This document shows positions 49,211-58,345 of a DNA stretch of 64,000 nt, one piece after another. Below the pieces are notes generated by a model. It had not been told where the DNA came from and did no database searches. It was given only the letters and a program-made list of their open reading frames with translations. Positions within the stretch are counted from its first letter, which is position 1; each line of letters starts with the position of its first letter. Source of the stretch: Peptococcaceae bacterium (GTDB lineage Bacteria; Bacillota; Desulfitobacteriia; Desulfitobacteriales; Syntrophobotulaceae). The stretch is from NCBI GenBank assembly GCA_012520405.1, contig JAAYOJ010000185.1, forward strand, positions 1-64,000. Direction: 5' to 3'. A program made the position numbers and the translations under genes.

Positions 49211-50918
49211 GGATGGGGGTATTTATGCTTCGCCTTTTCCTTCCTTGGACAAGCTTTGTAATGGGGCAGAGGCCTATGTTTACCCGGGACTTCCTTTGCA
49301 GTTATTGAATATTTTCCGAAGTAATGAACAAGGACTGCTGTCAGAAAGCCAGATCATCGAAAAATTAGCAGTGAGCTTAAGAAAAAATGAGTGCCTGCTT
49401 ACTGAAAAGTTAAGATGGCTAAAGCTTAGTGTTTTTTCTCCGCACGATGAAGATTGTTTAAGACTTGCCCGGAAAGAAGAACTCTTAACCAAACTCCTAA
49501 CAATTGTTCAGGGCCGTCAGGTAACGGAAAATGAGTTTTCTTCTTTAGCCAAGGTCTTAGAAATTAGCGTTACCGAGCTGGCTATCCTACTTCACTTAGC
49601 TGTTATCAAGGGCTATGGAGAGTGGGTACCGGGTTTGAGCCGCCGCAACAACAGCTGGCGATGTGAGCGCTGCGGTAATGAAGACTGCTACCAGATATGG
49701 CCGTCATATTATGGTAACACTGCTACCTGTCTAAGCTGTAAAAGCATTGGACCTCTAAATTCCTTGCAGGTAATTTATCGCTCCCACGAAGAAACCCTCA
49801 AAAGAGAAAAAGAAAAAAAGGCCGGTTCTACTACCTTTACTTCATCGGAGCAGGATTGGCAGTTTACTCCGGCCCAATGCTCGGCAGCCGCTGACCTGCA
49901 ATTATTTGCCCGTGATCCGCTTGCCAAAGAAGCTCTAGTCTGGGCTGCCTGCGGAGCGGGCAAAACAGAAATTACTTTTCCGGTGATTGGGCAATACCTT
50001 GAACATAGTCAAAGTGTGCTTTATGCTGCACCCCGCCTGGATGTTGTGCATGATATCCAGCCCCGCCTGCAGAAATTTTTTAACCCCTGTAAAGTCAAGG
50101 TTATGAGCGGTTTGAGTCCACCTGACTGGACTGCATGCCCCCTTACAGTCGCAACTACTCACCAGGTCCTAAAATTTTCAAGAGCTTTTGATCTTATAAT
50201 CCTGGACGAAATGGATGCTTACCCTTATGCGGGTAATCAAGTATTGGAATATGGTCTAAAGCAGGCCTTAAAAAGAACGGGGAAAACTATTTATTTGTCA
50301 GCGACACCTTCCGCTTCTATTTTAGCAAAAGTAGGTCGTCAGGAATGTTTTCTGACCAGGTTACCGGCAAGATTTCATGGTTACCCTCTTCCTGTTCCTG
50401 AATTCCTGAAGATTAAAGCTCCCAAGATATCTGAGGGAAGAATCCCAGGCTCCCGTTCATTATTGGCAATCGGAGATTATTTGAGAGAATTATTGTTTGA
50501 GGGTCAATTGTTTGTTTTTGTACCTACAGTTTCCCTGGTCAATATTTGGGTTCAGGCCCTAAGCTTATTATTCAAGGATAAAAAAATAACAGGAAGCTGG
50601 AGTTCCGATCCTGATAGAAAGAGGAAGGTCGCTAGTTTTACATCCGGTAATAGTGATGTTATAGTGTGCACCTCTATTTTAGAAAGAGGAATTACGGTCC
50701 ATAAGGCCCAAGCCGTAGTACTATATGCTGATCATGCCCTTTATGATGTCCGAGCACTGGTTCAGATGGCGGGAAGAGTAGGCAGAACAGCCGCTTGCCC
50801 GCAGGGAAGAGTATTATTTATCGCCGGCAAGCAAACTAAAGAAATTACGGCGGCCATTAAGTGGATTGAGGAACAAAATGAATTAGCAACCCAAGGAGGA
50901 TTTCTCCGTGGCCAATAA
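49185..50918 (+). CDS. comFA: Competence ATPase ComFA
   Basis: A DEAD-box-like translocase that helps pull single-stranded DNA into the cell during transformation. A long N-terminal region (residues ~1-155) precedes the four-Cys zinc motif CERCGNEDCYQIW...TCLSCKS. The helicase core has Walker A CGAGKTEITF, DEMD (Walker B), YLSATPS and QMAGRVGRTA. The 577 residues exceed the ~460 of B. subtilis ComFA because of the N-terminal extension. ATG at 49185 follows GGGAGAAG and the end overlaps comFC by 11 bases. Confidence 0.88.
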   Translation: MLFYILRDKDGGIYASPFPSLDKLCNGAEAYVYPGLPLQLLNIFRSNEQGLLSESQIIEKLAVSLRKNECLLTEKLRWLKLSVFSPHDEDCLRLARKEELLTKLLTIVQGRQVTENEFSSLAKVLEISVTELAILLHLAVIKGYGEWVPGLSRRNNSWRCERCGNEDCYQIWPSYYGNTATCLSCKSIGPLNSLQVIYRSHEETLKREKEKKAGSTTFTSSEQDWQFTPAQCSAAADLQLFARDPLAKEALVWAACGAGKTEITFPVIGQYLEHSQSVLYAAPRLDVVHDIQPRLQKFFNPCKVKVMSGLSPPDWTACPLTVATTHQVLKFSRAFDLIILDEMDAYPYAGNQVLEYGLKQALKRTGKTIYLSATPSASILAKVGRQECFLTRLPARFHGYPLPVPEFLKIKAPKISEGRIPGSRSLLAIGDYLRELLFEGQLFVFVPTVSLVNIWVQALSLLFKDKKITGSWSSDPDRKRKVASFTSGNSDVIVCTSILERGITVHKAQAVVLYADHALYDVRALVQMAGRVGRTAACPQGRVLFIAGKQTKEITAAIKWIEEQNELATQGGFLRGQ

Positions 50919-51663
50919 ATTTTTTTTACAAGCTAAGAGCATAGCGGAGCTGCTCTGGTATGAGGAAAGAAAGACTTGCCTTCTCTGCGGTAAGCAAGCA
51001 TCCACAAGCCTATGCCAGGACTGTAGACAGCTTTACTTTAGACCGGAACAGCGACGTTGTCTTAGCTGTGGTAAACTCATAGAGGGGGAAGCAGACCGGT
51101 GTCAAGATTGTCGAGATGGGAATGGCCCTAAATTTTTAAGCAAGGTTACTGCCCTGGGTCATTATGAAGGTGCTTGGAAACAATGTATTCATAATATTAA
51201 GTATAAGGGACAGCCCTATTTGTTAATCGGCTTGGCCGAATATCTTACCTCCTGGGCTGTGAAACAATTGCCTCCCCCTGATTCTATTGTTCCTGTGCCT
51301 CTTCACCCTAACCGTTTAGCCCAAAGGGGTTTTAACCAGGCGGAAGTACTGGCTTCAGTCTTAGCCGGCTGTTTAGGAATTAAACTCAAAGATATACTTT
51401 GCCGAGTTAAGGACACTACACCCCAGTCAGCCCTTGGTAGACAGGAGCGTCTGGTCAACCTTCGCTGTGCTTTTAGTCTCAAACCCGGAATTCAGATCAA
51501 AGAAGAGGTGATTTGGCTGGTTGATGATGTTGTCACCACCGCGGCCACAATTGGGGAGTGTGCGGCTGTTCTAAAAGAATCCGGGGCCCAAGAAGTCTTT
51601 GCCTTTTGCTTGGGCGCAGGGCGTGAAAGCCCAAATAATCCTGATACAGCGAGTATTTTGTAG
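50908..51663 (+). CDS. comFC: ComFC/GntX family phosphoribosyltransferase-like protein
   Basis: A 251-residue protein with an N-terminal double zinc ribbon (CLLCGKQASTSLCQDC and CLSCGKLIEGEADRCQDC) and a type I phosphoribosyltransferase domain whose PRPP loop is VIWLVDDVVTTAATIGEC. NQAEVLASVLAG and TTPQSALGRQERLVNL are ComFC signatures. It works with ComFA in DNA uptake. GTG start overlaps comFA by 11 bases. In many relatives flagellar genes (yvyF, flgM) follow; here a noncoding region does. Confidence 0.92.
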   Translation: MANKFFLQAKSIAELLWYEERKTCLLCGKQASTSLCQDCRQLYFRPEQRRCLSCGKLIEGEADRCQDCRDGNGPKFLSKVTALGHYEGAWKQCIHNIKYKGQPYLLIGLAEYLTSWAVKQLPPPDSIVPVPLHPNRLAQRGFNQAEVLASVLAGCLGIKLKDILCRVKDTTPQSALGRQERLVNLRCAFSLKPGIQIKEEVIWLVDDVVTTAATIGECAAVLKESGAQEVFAFCLGAGRESPNNPDTASIL

Positions 51664-51775
51664 TATCCGAAACAAATTTGTTAGCCGTAATTTACATACA
51701 TCTGTCGCTAGGGCGAGAAAAATGTCTAAAGTAATAGGACCGTGGAACCAAATGTAAAAAAAACAAAACGAAGCC

Positions 51776-51871
51776 CACAAAATTATCCACAACCCAAGCC
51801 AAATAGGAATGGCAAAAAGTCGAGTTACCCACAATATCCACAATCTATTGTGCATAACTTTTTAGTCCTAT
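51776..51871 (+). promoter_or_regulatory. DnaA-box cluster, copy A
   Basis: A 96-base noncoding unit with four DnaA-box-like 9-mers: TTATCCACA (51783-51791, perfect), TTACCCACA (51825-51833, one mismatch to TTATNCACA), ATATCCACA (51834-51842, one mismatch) and an inverted TTATGCACA (51849-51857). It ends with CATAACTTTTTAGTCCTAT. The same arrangement recurs 390 bases downstream with conserved flanking sequence. See copy B. Confidence 0.82.
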
Positions 51872-52165
51872 TAACAGTTAAGCATATTATTTTTTTTGGT
51901 AAGTACCCGATTAAGAGAGCATGGAGATGAAAAAAGATTTCTAACTATAGAAATTTCGGTTTTTAAAAAATCAAATGTTTCTTTGGAAAGAATATATAAA
52001 TATTCAAGTAAATTTTTTCAGGTAAAAGTTAGGGGGCTTTTTCTAATAAATAATTGCCGAACTGAATCCCCGTATCTACAGCAAGCACACATAAGTAAGA
52101 AAATGGAAATAAATGGGACCATTGTACTAATGACAAAACACTTCATAAAACAAAAATACTATGTT
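51872..52165. other. Spacer between the two DnaA-box clusters
   Basis: AT-rich, no recognised gene. A reading frame from 51896 to 52237 exists but overlaps copy B, lacks a ribosome site, and has no family resemblance. There is a T-rich run at 51888-51899 that recurs after copy B (52273-52280) and could be an unwinding-prone stretch. Confidence 0.4.
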
Positions 52166-52260
52166 CACAAAATTATCCACAAAAAAAATGGAAAGATAGG
52201 GCTAAAAAACAAAGTTATTCACATTATCCACAATTGAATGTGCATAACTTTTAGTCCTAT
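52166..52260 (+). promoter_or_regulatory. DnaA-box cluster, copy B
   Basis: Second copy with four 9-mers: TTATCCACA (52173-52181), TTATTCACA (52215-52223), TTATCCACA (52224-52232) and an inverted TTATGCACA (52239-52247); all four fit TTATNCACA. Positions are exactly 390 bases after those of copy A (offsets 0, +42, +51, +66 in each). Flanks CACAAAATTATCCACAA and CATAACTTTTAGTCCTAT are shared, while the 30 bases between the first and second box differ. That conservation of spacing with divergence elsewhere suggests selection on a protein-binding layout. Confidence 0.85.
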
Positions 52261-52328
52261 AATAAAAAACAATTTGTTTTTTTGGGGGGGAATGGTATAT
52301 TTATTAGTATTGAAAGTATAAATATTAG

Positions 52329-52357
52329 TTGACAAAAAATATTAGTTGCTATAACTT
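52329..52357 (+). promoter_or_regulatory. Putative promoter of the amino-acid ABC transporter
   Basis: TTGACA (52329-52334) with a weak -10 TAACTT (52352-52357) at 17 bases, or TATAAC (52350-52355) at 15. An 8-9-base direct repeat ATTAGTTG occurs at 52324 and 52340, about 16 bases apart and overlapping the -35, which could be an operator. Confidence 0.45.
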
Positions 52358-52415
52358 ATTATTATAAATAAGCAATATGCTGTTTTTAAATTTCAATTTT
52401 TGAGGAGATGCTGAT

Positions 52416-53288
52416 ATGAGAAAAAGTCTTGCGTTACTTTTAGTTATTGCCTTATCAGTGTTTGCACTTGTAGGTTGTGCTTCAAATAACAATACGGGCG
52501 ATAATACAGGCGACTCAGGTGATAAGGTTAAGGTTATCGACATTCAGTTGACCCAAGAGGAATATGCTTTTGGGGTGGATAAAAACCAACCGGAACTTCT
52601 GGCCGAGGTAAACTCCTTTATTGCCAAGATTCAAGCAGATGGAACATTTGAACAAATACTTAAAAACTATTTCGGGGACGGCGAACCTCAGGCGGTTGTA
52701 TCTGCCCAATTGGATAATTCCAAAGACCAATTAGTGGTAGCTACTAATGCTGCCTTTGAACCCTTTGAATATACCGTAGGGGATAAGTATTGTGGTATAG
52801 ATATGGAGATTGCTGCCCTTCTGGCCGAGCACTTAGGCAAAGAGCTTGTAATTAGCAATATGGATTTTGATGCAGTTTGTCTATCCGTGGGGCAGGGCAA
52901 AGCAGATATCGCTATGGCCGGGCTTACTATTAAAGAAGATAGAAAAGAATATGTAACTTTTTCGGATAAATACTATGATGCAGCTCAAAAGATTATTGTC
53001 AGAGGGAATGATTCAACCTTTGATCAGTGTCAAACAGCAGCCGATGTGGAAGCAATTTTAGCAGAAATGGACAGTAAAACCAGAATTGGAGTCCAGACGG
53101 GAACAACCGGACAATTTTACGTTGAAGGCGATGAGGATTGGGGTTTTAGTGGCTATAATGTTGAGTGCGTAGGATACCGGTCAGGCTCTTTGGCGGTTCA
53201 GGATATGATCAACGGCAATATAGACTTGGTTATTATCGACGAAGCCCCTGCTCAGAGTATTTCTAAGGCAATAAATGAACTTAACTAA
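52416..53288 (+). CDS. Amino-acid-binding lipoprotein, circularly permuted
   Basis: A 290-residue extracellular solute-binding protein (SBP_bac_3 type) with lipobox LVGC (Cys21). The segment usually found at the C terminus of these proteins, IDIQLTQEEYAFGVDKNQPELLAEVN...FEQILKNYFG, lies at residues 41-87, directly after the signal and linker. The normal N-terminal strand DQLVVATNAAFEPFEYTVG starts at ~104 and the protein ends at AINELN, just before where that segment would normally occur. The fold should be preserved if the ends are close in space. It is followed by the permease and ATPase. Amino acid specificity (probably polar) is unknown. Confidence 0.85.
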   Translation: MRKSLALLLVIALSVFALVGCASNNNTGDNTGDSGDKVKVIDIQLTQEEYAFGVDKNQPELLAEVNSFIAKIQADGTFEQILKNYFGDGEPQAVVSAQLDNSKDQLVVATNAAFEPFEYTVGDKYCGIDMEIAALLAEHLGKELVISNMDFDAVCLSVGQGKADIAMAGLTIKEDRKEYVTFSDKYYDAAQKIIVRGNDSTFDQCQTAADVEAILAEMDSKTRIGVQTGTTGQFYVEGDEDWGFSGYNVECVGYRSGSLAVQDMINGNIDLVIIDEAPAQSISKAINELN

Positions 53289-53316
53289 TTATTTAATGTA
53301 GAAATTTAAATTTGGC

Positions 53317-53347
53317 CAATACTCCGCTTATAATTTGCGGAGTATTG
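53317..53347 (+). other. Intercistronic hairpin between binding protein and permease genes
   Basis: A perfect 11-bp stem (CAATACTCCGC / GCGGAGTATTG) with a nine-base AT loop and no T tract. It lies between the binding-protein and permease genes, where stable hairpins commonly protect or over-represent the binding-protein message. Confidence 0.6.
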
Positions 53348-53365
53348 TAGCTTAAAGGGAATAAT

Positions 53366-54076
53366 ATGGGAAATTTTAGTAAGAAAATAGAAAAGTTTTG
53401 GGAAATTTTTTATGAACACAATGGCTATACCAAAGTGCTAACCGGCTTGGAAAACACTTTATATATAGCTATTGTCGGGCTGGCTATAGGTATAATAATC
53501 GGAACCTTAATAGCTATAGTTAAAGTTCTACCTAAATATAAGAGAATTGCTAGAATTCTGGATGGTATTTGTACTTTTTACGTTGGCTTGTTTAGGGGAA
53601 CACCGGTAGTGGTGCAGCTTTTAGTTGCCTATTATGTGGCTTTGCCTCTGCTGGGTATTAATATGCCGGCGCTTAATGTTTGCGTTCTGGTATTTGGCTT
53701 GAACAGTGGAGCCTATGTTTCGGAAATAATGCGCAGCGGCATACTGTCCGTGGATCCGGGACAGATGGAAGCTGGCCGGGCAGTAGGTTTAAGCTATAGA
53801 GTTACCATGATGAAGATTGTTGTGCCCCAGGCTATTAAAAATATACTTCCTACCCTGGGCAATGAGTTCATAGCTCTAATCAAGGAAACATCGGTTGTAA
53901 GCTTTGTCGGTGCTGCTGATTTATATGTAGCCTTTAACTATATCGGTTCGAACAGTTATGAGTTTATGGTTCCCTATCTGGTTATGGCGATAATTTATAT
54001 TGTTTTAGTGATGATAGCGGCCTTGCTCATTAGACTAATGGAAAGGAGCCTAAGAAAAAGTGATCGACGTAATTGA
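53366..54076 (+). CDS. Amino-acid ABC transporter permease
   Basis: A 236-residue HisM/GlnP-type permease with about five membrane helices. The EAA loop that docks with the ATPase is [49 protein letters not shown] is typical of amino-acid permeases. A single permease gene suggests a homodimer. It overlaps the ATPase gene by 17 bases. Confidence 0.92.
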   Translation: MGNFSKKIEKFWEIFYEHNGYTKVLTGLENTLYIAIVGLAIGIIIGTLIAIVKVLPKYKRIARILDGICTFYVGLFRGTPVVVQLLVAYYVALPLLGINMPALNVCVLVFGLNSGAYVSEIMRSGILSVDPGQMEAGRAVGLSYRVTMMKIVVPQAIKNILPTLGNEFIALIKETSVVSFVGAADLYVAFNYIGSNSYEFMVPYLVMAIIYIVLVMIAALLIRLMERSLRKSDRRN

Positions 54077-54884
54077 TTTAAAGAAAAATTACGGCAATCT
54101 TGAAGTCTTAAAGGGTATTACCACTACCATTAAAAAAGGCGAAAAGATTGTTGTCATAGGCCCTTCCGGAAGTGGGAAAAGCACATTCTTACGCTGCCTT
54201 AATTGTATGGAAGACCCCACTAGCGGTGCTGTTATCTTTGAAGGTGTTAACATAGCCGATATGAAAGTGGATATTAATATTCATCGCCGTCGTATGGGCA
54301 TGGTATTTCAACAGTTTAATTTATTTAACAATAAAACTGTTATTGAAAATATTATGCTGGCACCGGTCAGTGTAGGTCTTCAAGAGCTGCGGACGGCTAA
54401 AATAAAGAACTTTTTTACCAGGGTAAAGAATGTGTTTACCCCCAATAAAAAAGCACTAATTCCGGTTAACGCTTCCAAAGCTAAGATTAAAGCAGAGGCT
54501 AAAGAGAATGCCTTGCGTTTGTTGAAAAGAATTGGCCTTGAAGAAAAAGCTAACGTTTATCCTTCTACTCTTTCCGGAGGGCAAAAACAAAGAATAGCAA
54601 TAATAAGGGCCCTGGCCATGAACCCCAAGGTTATACTCTTTGATGAGCCCACTTCGGCCCTTGATCCGGAAATGGTAGGGGAGGTTCTGGATTTAATCAG
54701 ACAACTGGCAGACGAAGGTATGACCATGGTTATCGTAACCCACGAAATGGGTTTTGCTAAAGAAGTTGCTACAAGAGTGTTATTTATGGATGAAGGAAGG
54801 ATTCTCGAGGAAAACACGCCGGCCGAGATTTTCTCTAATCCACAAAACCCCAGGACCAAAGAGTTTCTGTCGAAAGTCTTATAA
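54060..54884 (+). CDS. Amino-acid ABC transporter ATPase
   Basis: A 274-residue ATPase (GlnQ-like, ~240 normally). Walker [11 protein letters not shown]-loop VFQQFNLF, signature LSGGQKQR and Walker [13 protein letters not shown] are intact. An extra basic ~35-residue segment (about 107-142, with [14 protein letters not shown]) is inserted in the helical subdomain after ENIMLAPV, which accounts for the greater length. It should lie near the permease-contact face. GTG start. Confidence 0.92.
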   Translation: MIDVIDLKKNYGNLEVLKGITTTIKKGEKIVVIGPSGSGKSTFLRCLNCMEDPTSGAVIFEGVNIADMKVDINIHRRRMGMVFQQFNLFNNKTVIENIMLAPVSVGLQELRTAKIKNFFTRVKNVFTPNKKALIPVNASKAKIKAEAKENALRLLKRIGLEEKANVYPSTLSGGQKQRIAIIRALAMNPKVILFDEPTSALDPEMVGEVLDLIRQLADEGMTMVIVTHEMGFAKEVATRVLFMDEGRILEENTPAEIFSNPQNPRTKEFLSKVL

Positions 54885-55026
54885 CAAACCCAGATGTAAA
54901 GTGGCCTTATGAGGATGTTTTATTTTTTTTAGGCAATAATAATATATTAGTATTTGAATAATAGCAGGAATTTTAACTATTAAGCTGAATAATTAATATA
55001 ATATTAGGTCGAAAGGGGTTGGGACA

Positions 55027-55557
55027 ATGAATATTAACGTTCGGGGAAAACAGTTCAAAGTTACGGAAGCCCTCAGGGAATATGCTGAGAAAAGAGTAGG
55101 TAAGCTTGCCAAGTACTCCGATGATTTTACTGAAGTCTTAGTAACCTTGTCTGTGGAAAAAGAACGGCAGAGAGTTGAAGTTACCGCCCCCCTTAATGGT
55201 TTTATCCTCAGGGGTGAGGAAGAGACCGAAGATATGTATTCTTCTATTGACCTGGTGGTAGATAAACTGGAAAGACAAATGGAAAAATATCGGAAGCGGA
55301 TCGGCAAGAAACGAGTCAAAACTGTCAAGGATGGGCCCACTTTTATGCCGGAAGTAGAGGAGGAAGTTGACGACGGGGACGATATCGTCAAAATCAAACG
55401 CTTTCATGCTAAACTTATGTCACCCGACGAAGCGGTAATGCAGATGAACCTAATTGGTCACAGTTTCTTTGTATTTATTAATTCTGAAACAGAGCAAATG
55501 AATGTTATTTATAAGCGCAAGCATGGGGGATACGGTTTGCTAGAACCTGAGTTCTAA
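55027..55557 (+). CDS. hpf: Long-form ribosome hibernation promoting factor
   Basis: A 176-residue long HPF/YfiA that pairs ribosomes into inactive 100S dimers in stationary phase. The N-terminal domain (residues 1-~100) binds the 30S decoding region; the C-terminal domain (~118-176, with KRFHAKLMSPDEAVMQMNLIGHSFFVFINSE) drives dimerisation. ATG with GAAAGGGG upstream. A strong terminator follows. The neighbour secA is the same in B. subtilis (yvyD-secA). Confidence 0.94.
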   Translation: MNINVRGKQFKVTEALREYAEKRVGKLAKYSDDFTEVLVTLSVEKERQRVEVTAPLNGFILRGEEETEDMYSSIDLVVDKLERQMEKYRKRIGKKRVKTVKDGPTFMPEVEEEVDDGDDIVKIKRFHAKLMSPDEAVMQMNLIGHSFFVFINSETEQMNVIYKRKHGGYGLLEPEF

Positions 55558-55584
55558 AACTGCAATTTATCTAAAGACATCGAG

Positions 55585-55610
55585 GGCGTAACAGCAATGT
55601 TACGCCTTTT
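55585..55610 (+). terminator. Rho-independent terminator after hpf
   Basis: A perfect 9-bp stem (GGCGTAACA / TGTTACGCC) with a GCAA loop and TTTT. Confidence 0.85.
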
Positions 55611-55646
55611 ATAATTGTTACCAAAGCTTTATTTATTTTCGCTTAG

Positions 55647-55675
55647 TTGAAGGTTATCTTTCCTAGTGTTACAAT
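55647..55675 (+). promoter_or_regulatory. Putative sigma-A promoter for secA-prfB
   Basis: TTGAAG (55647-55652), 17-base spacer, TACAAT (55670-55675) with an upstream TGT forming an extended -10. It gives a leader of about 90 bases before secA. Confidence 0.6.
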
Positions 55676-55773
55676 GTTTTAACAGGGTAAAATGAGAGAT
55701 AGGATTTAACAGTTAAACTATCATAGATACTTAAGTATAGCGTTAAGTTCGTAGTTTAAGAAAGGTGGACTTT

Positions 55774-58281
55774 ATGGATTTTCTTAAAAATCTATTTGAT
55801 GATAATGCTAGGGATATTAAAAAATATCAAAAAAAAGTTGATAAGATTAATGGGTTAGAAGCCGAATTTCAAGCTTTGTCCGATGAGAGGCTGGCTGCCA
55901 AGACCCAAGAATTCAAGCAGAGACTTGATCAGGGGGAAACATTGGATGATATTCTGCCCGAGGTTTTTGCGGTGGTCAGGGAAGCATCCAAAAGAGTTCT
56001 AGGACAGAGACATTATGATGTGCAGTTAATAGGCGGTATGGTCCTTCATGATGGCAGGATTGCAGAAATGAAAACCGGTGAGGGTAAAACCTTGGTTGCA
56101 ACCCTGCCTGCTTACCTTAATGCCTTGAGCGGCCATGGGGTTCACGTTATTACGGTTAACGATTATTTAGCTACCCGTGACGCCAATTGGATGGGGCAAA
56201 TATATAAATTTTTAGGTTTGTCCGTCGGTCTGATTGTTCATGGACTAAATCATGAGCAGCGCCGGGAAAGCTATCAAGCGGATATTACTTACGGTACCAA
56301 TAATGAATTCGGTTTTGATTATTTAAGGGACAACATGGCTGTGAATCCCGCAGCCTTAGTGCAAAGAGAGCTTAATTACGCCATAGTGGACGAAGTTGAC
56401 TCCATTCTTATTGATGAAGCCAGAACGCCGCTCATTATCTCCGGGGAAGCGGATAAGCCCACTGAACTTTATTACAGGGTAGCCAAGATGATTCCTCGTT
56501 TGAGGAATGAAGAGGATTACAATGTTAATGAGAAGGACAGGCTGGTTACTCTCACGGAAAAGGGCATTTCTCGGGTGGAAACTATGCTCGGGGTGGATAA
56601 TCTTTATGATGATTTGCATAACGAGATAGCTCATCATGTTAACCAGGCCCTTAAAGCCCATACTCTCTTTAAAAGGGACCGTGATTATGTAGTAAAAGAC
56701 GGTCAGGTAATTATAGTTGATGAATTCACCGGACGTTTAATGTTTGGTCGGAGATACAGCGAGGGATTGCACCAGGCTATAGAGGCTAAGGAAAACGTAA
56801 AAATTGAAAAAGAATCCCAAACCCTGGCCACCATTACTTTTCAAAACTATTTCAGGATGTATAAAAAACTAGCCGGTATGACCGGTACCGCTAAAACGGA
56901 GGAACAGGAGTTTATTAATATTTATCGTCTTGATGTGGTGGAAGTGCCGACTAATTTACCCATGATCAGGCAGGATTATCCCGATATTATATATCGTACT
57001 GAGCAAGGCAAGTTTAATGCTGTGATAGAGGATATAATTACCCGTCACAATAAAAACCAACCTGTTCTGGTCGGAACGATTTCCATTGAAAAGTCCGAGA
57101 AATTAAGTGAAATGCTTAAAAAACTAGGAATTCCGCACCAGGTCTTAAATGCCAAATTTCATGAAATGGAGGCCCAGATTGTGGCCCAAGCCGGCCAGCC
57201 GGGCATGGTAACCATTGCTACCAATATGGCAGGAAGAGGAACCGATATTGTGTTGGGAGAAGGGGTCAAAGAGCTCGGAGGCTTGCATATAATTGGCACG
57301 GAAAGACATGAGTCCCGCAGAATTGATAACCAGCTGCGAGGAAGAGCCGGACGCCAGGGGGATCCTGGTTCTTCTCAATTCTATATTTCATTGGAAGATG
57401 ATCTTATGAGATTGTTCGGCGGCGATAATATCGCCGGCTTTATGGATAAGCTGGGTATGGATGACAGTGTGCCCGTGGAATCGTCCATGGTTAGCAGAAG
57501 TATAGAAAATGCTCAGAAGAGGGTAGAAAACCGGAACTTTGATATTCGTAAACATGTCTTAAACTATGATGATGTTATGAATCAACAGCGTGAGATTATT
57601 TATTCTCAACGGCGGGCCGTTCTCACGGGAGAGGATCTTAAAGAACAAATTATGGGCATGGCAGAAAGGGTTATCTCCGATACCCTGGCTCGATATAGTG
57701 CTACTAGCCCTTATCCGGAGGAATGGGACCTGCAGAGTTTTTTAGAATATGTCGATAATGTTTTAATTCCCAATCATGGTTTTACCCAAGAGCAAATAGC
57801 CAATTTGGCTAAAGAGGAGATAGAAGAACTTCTTTACAATACCGTTGAGCAATTATATGAAAAACGGGAGGCTGAATTTGGCTCCGAGCTTATGCGGGAG
57901 ATTGAACGGGCTGTGGTGCTTCAGGTAGTTGATACCCGCTGGAAAGATCATCTAGACGCTATGGATAGCCTGCGTGAAGGCATTGGCTTACGGGCCTATG
58001 GGCAAAGAGATCCGTTAATTGAATATAGAAATGAAGCCTTTGATATGTTCCAAGGCATGATAGAAGCTATTCAGGAAGACGTAGTTACCTATATTATGCG
58101 CGTAACACCGCAAATAACGGCCCGGGTGCCGGAACAGCCCAAAAATGTTTCTGAGAACCGCTATGAGGATCAACAGTCGGCCAAAACCCCTCGAAGGACG
58201 GGGGAACAGGTCGGACGCAATGATCCCTGTCCCTGCGGCAGTGGCAAAAAATATAAAAGGTGCTGCGGAGCTAATAGGTAA
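55774..58281 (+). CDS. secA: Preprotein translocase ATPase SecA
   Basis: The 835-residue motor that drives proteins through SecYEG. Walker A is in [18 protein letters not shown] and the DEAD-equivalent is in [37 protein letters not shown] and [16 protein letters not shown] are in the second motor domain. The C terminus ends with the SEC-C zinc motif [17 protein letters not shown] at 55774 is preferred to the in-frame GTG at 55765 because AAAGGTGG lies five bases upstream of the ATG. prfB follows after 64 bases. Confidence 0.97.
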   Translation: MDFLKNLFDDNARDIKKYQKKVDKINGLEAEFQALSDERLAAKTQEFKQRLDQGETLDDILPEVFAVVREASKRVLGQRHYDVQLIGGMVLHDGRIAEMKTGEGKTLVATLPAYLNALSGHGVHVITVNDYLATRDANWMGQIYKFLGLSVGLIVHGLNHEQRRESYQADITYGTNNEFGFDYLRDNMAVNPAALVQRELNYAIVDEVDSILIDEARTPLIISGEADKPTELYYRVAKMIPRLRNEEDYNVNEKDRLVTLTEKGISRVETMLGVDNLYDDLHNEIAHHVNQALKAHTLFKRDRDYVVKDGQVIIVDEFTGRLMFGRRYSEGLHQAIEAKENVKIEKESQTLATITFQNYFRMYKKLAGMTGTAKTEEQEFINIYRLDVVEVPTNLPMIRQDYPDIIYRTEQGKFNAVIEDIITRHNKNQPVLVGTISIEKSEKLSEMLKKLGIPHQVLNAKFHEMEAQIVAQAGQPGMVTIATNMAGRGTDIVLGEGVKELGGLHIIGTERHESRRIDNQLRGRAGRQGDPGSSQFYISLEDDLMRLFGGDNIAGFMDKLGMDDSVPVESSMVSRSIENAQKRVENRNFDIRKHVLNYDDVMNQQREIIYSQRRAVLTGEDLKEQIMGMAERVISDTLARYSATSPYPEEWDLQSFLEYVDNVLIPNHGFTQEQIANLAKEEIEELLYNTVEQLYEKREAEFGSELMREIERAVVLQVVDTRWKDHLDAMDSLREGIGLRAYGQRDPLIEYRNEAFDMFQGMIEAIQEDVVTYIMRVTPQITARVPEQPKNVSENRYEDQQSAKTPRRTGEQVGRNDPCPCGSGKKYKRCCGANR

Positions 58282-58345
58282 ATAATAATAACAAATAAAA
58301 GAGGGCAAACTGTTGCTGATCTAAATCAATTTTAGGGGTGGTAAA

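Noticed and set aside
51742-51930. 62-codon frame covering copy A
   Set aside because: Lies over the DnaA boxes, no ribosome site, low-complexity Pro/Lys/Asn content.
51896-52237. 113-codon frame within the DnaA-box region
   Set aside because: It crosses copy B of the DnaA-box cluster, has no ribosome site, and resembles no family; its content follows from the repeat and AT-rich bases.
51776-52260. Main chromosomal origin
   Set aside because: No dnaA/dnaN nearby and no change of gene orientation; more likely an extra DnaA-binding locus. GC skew was not computed, so not excluded entirely.
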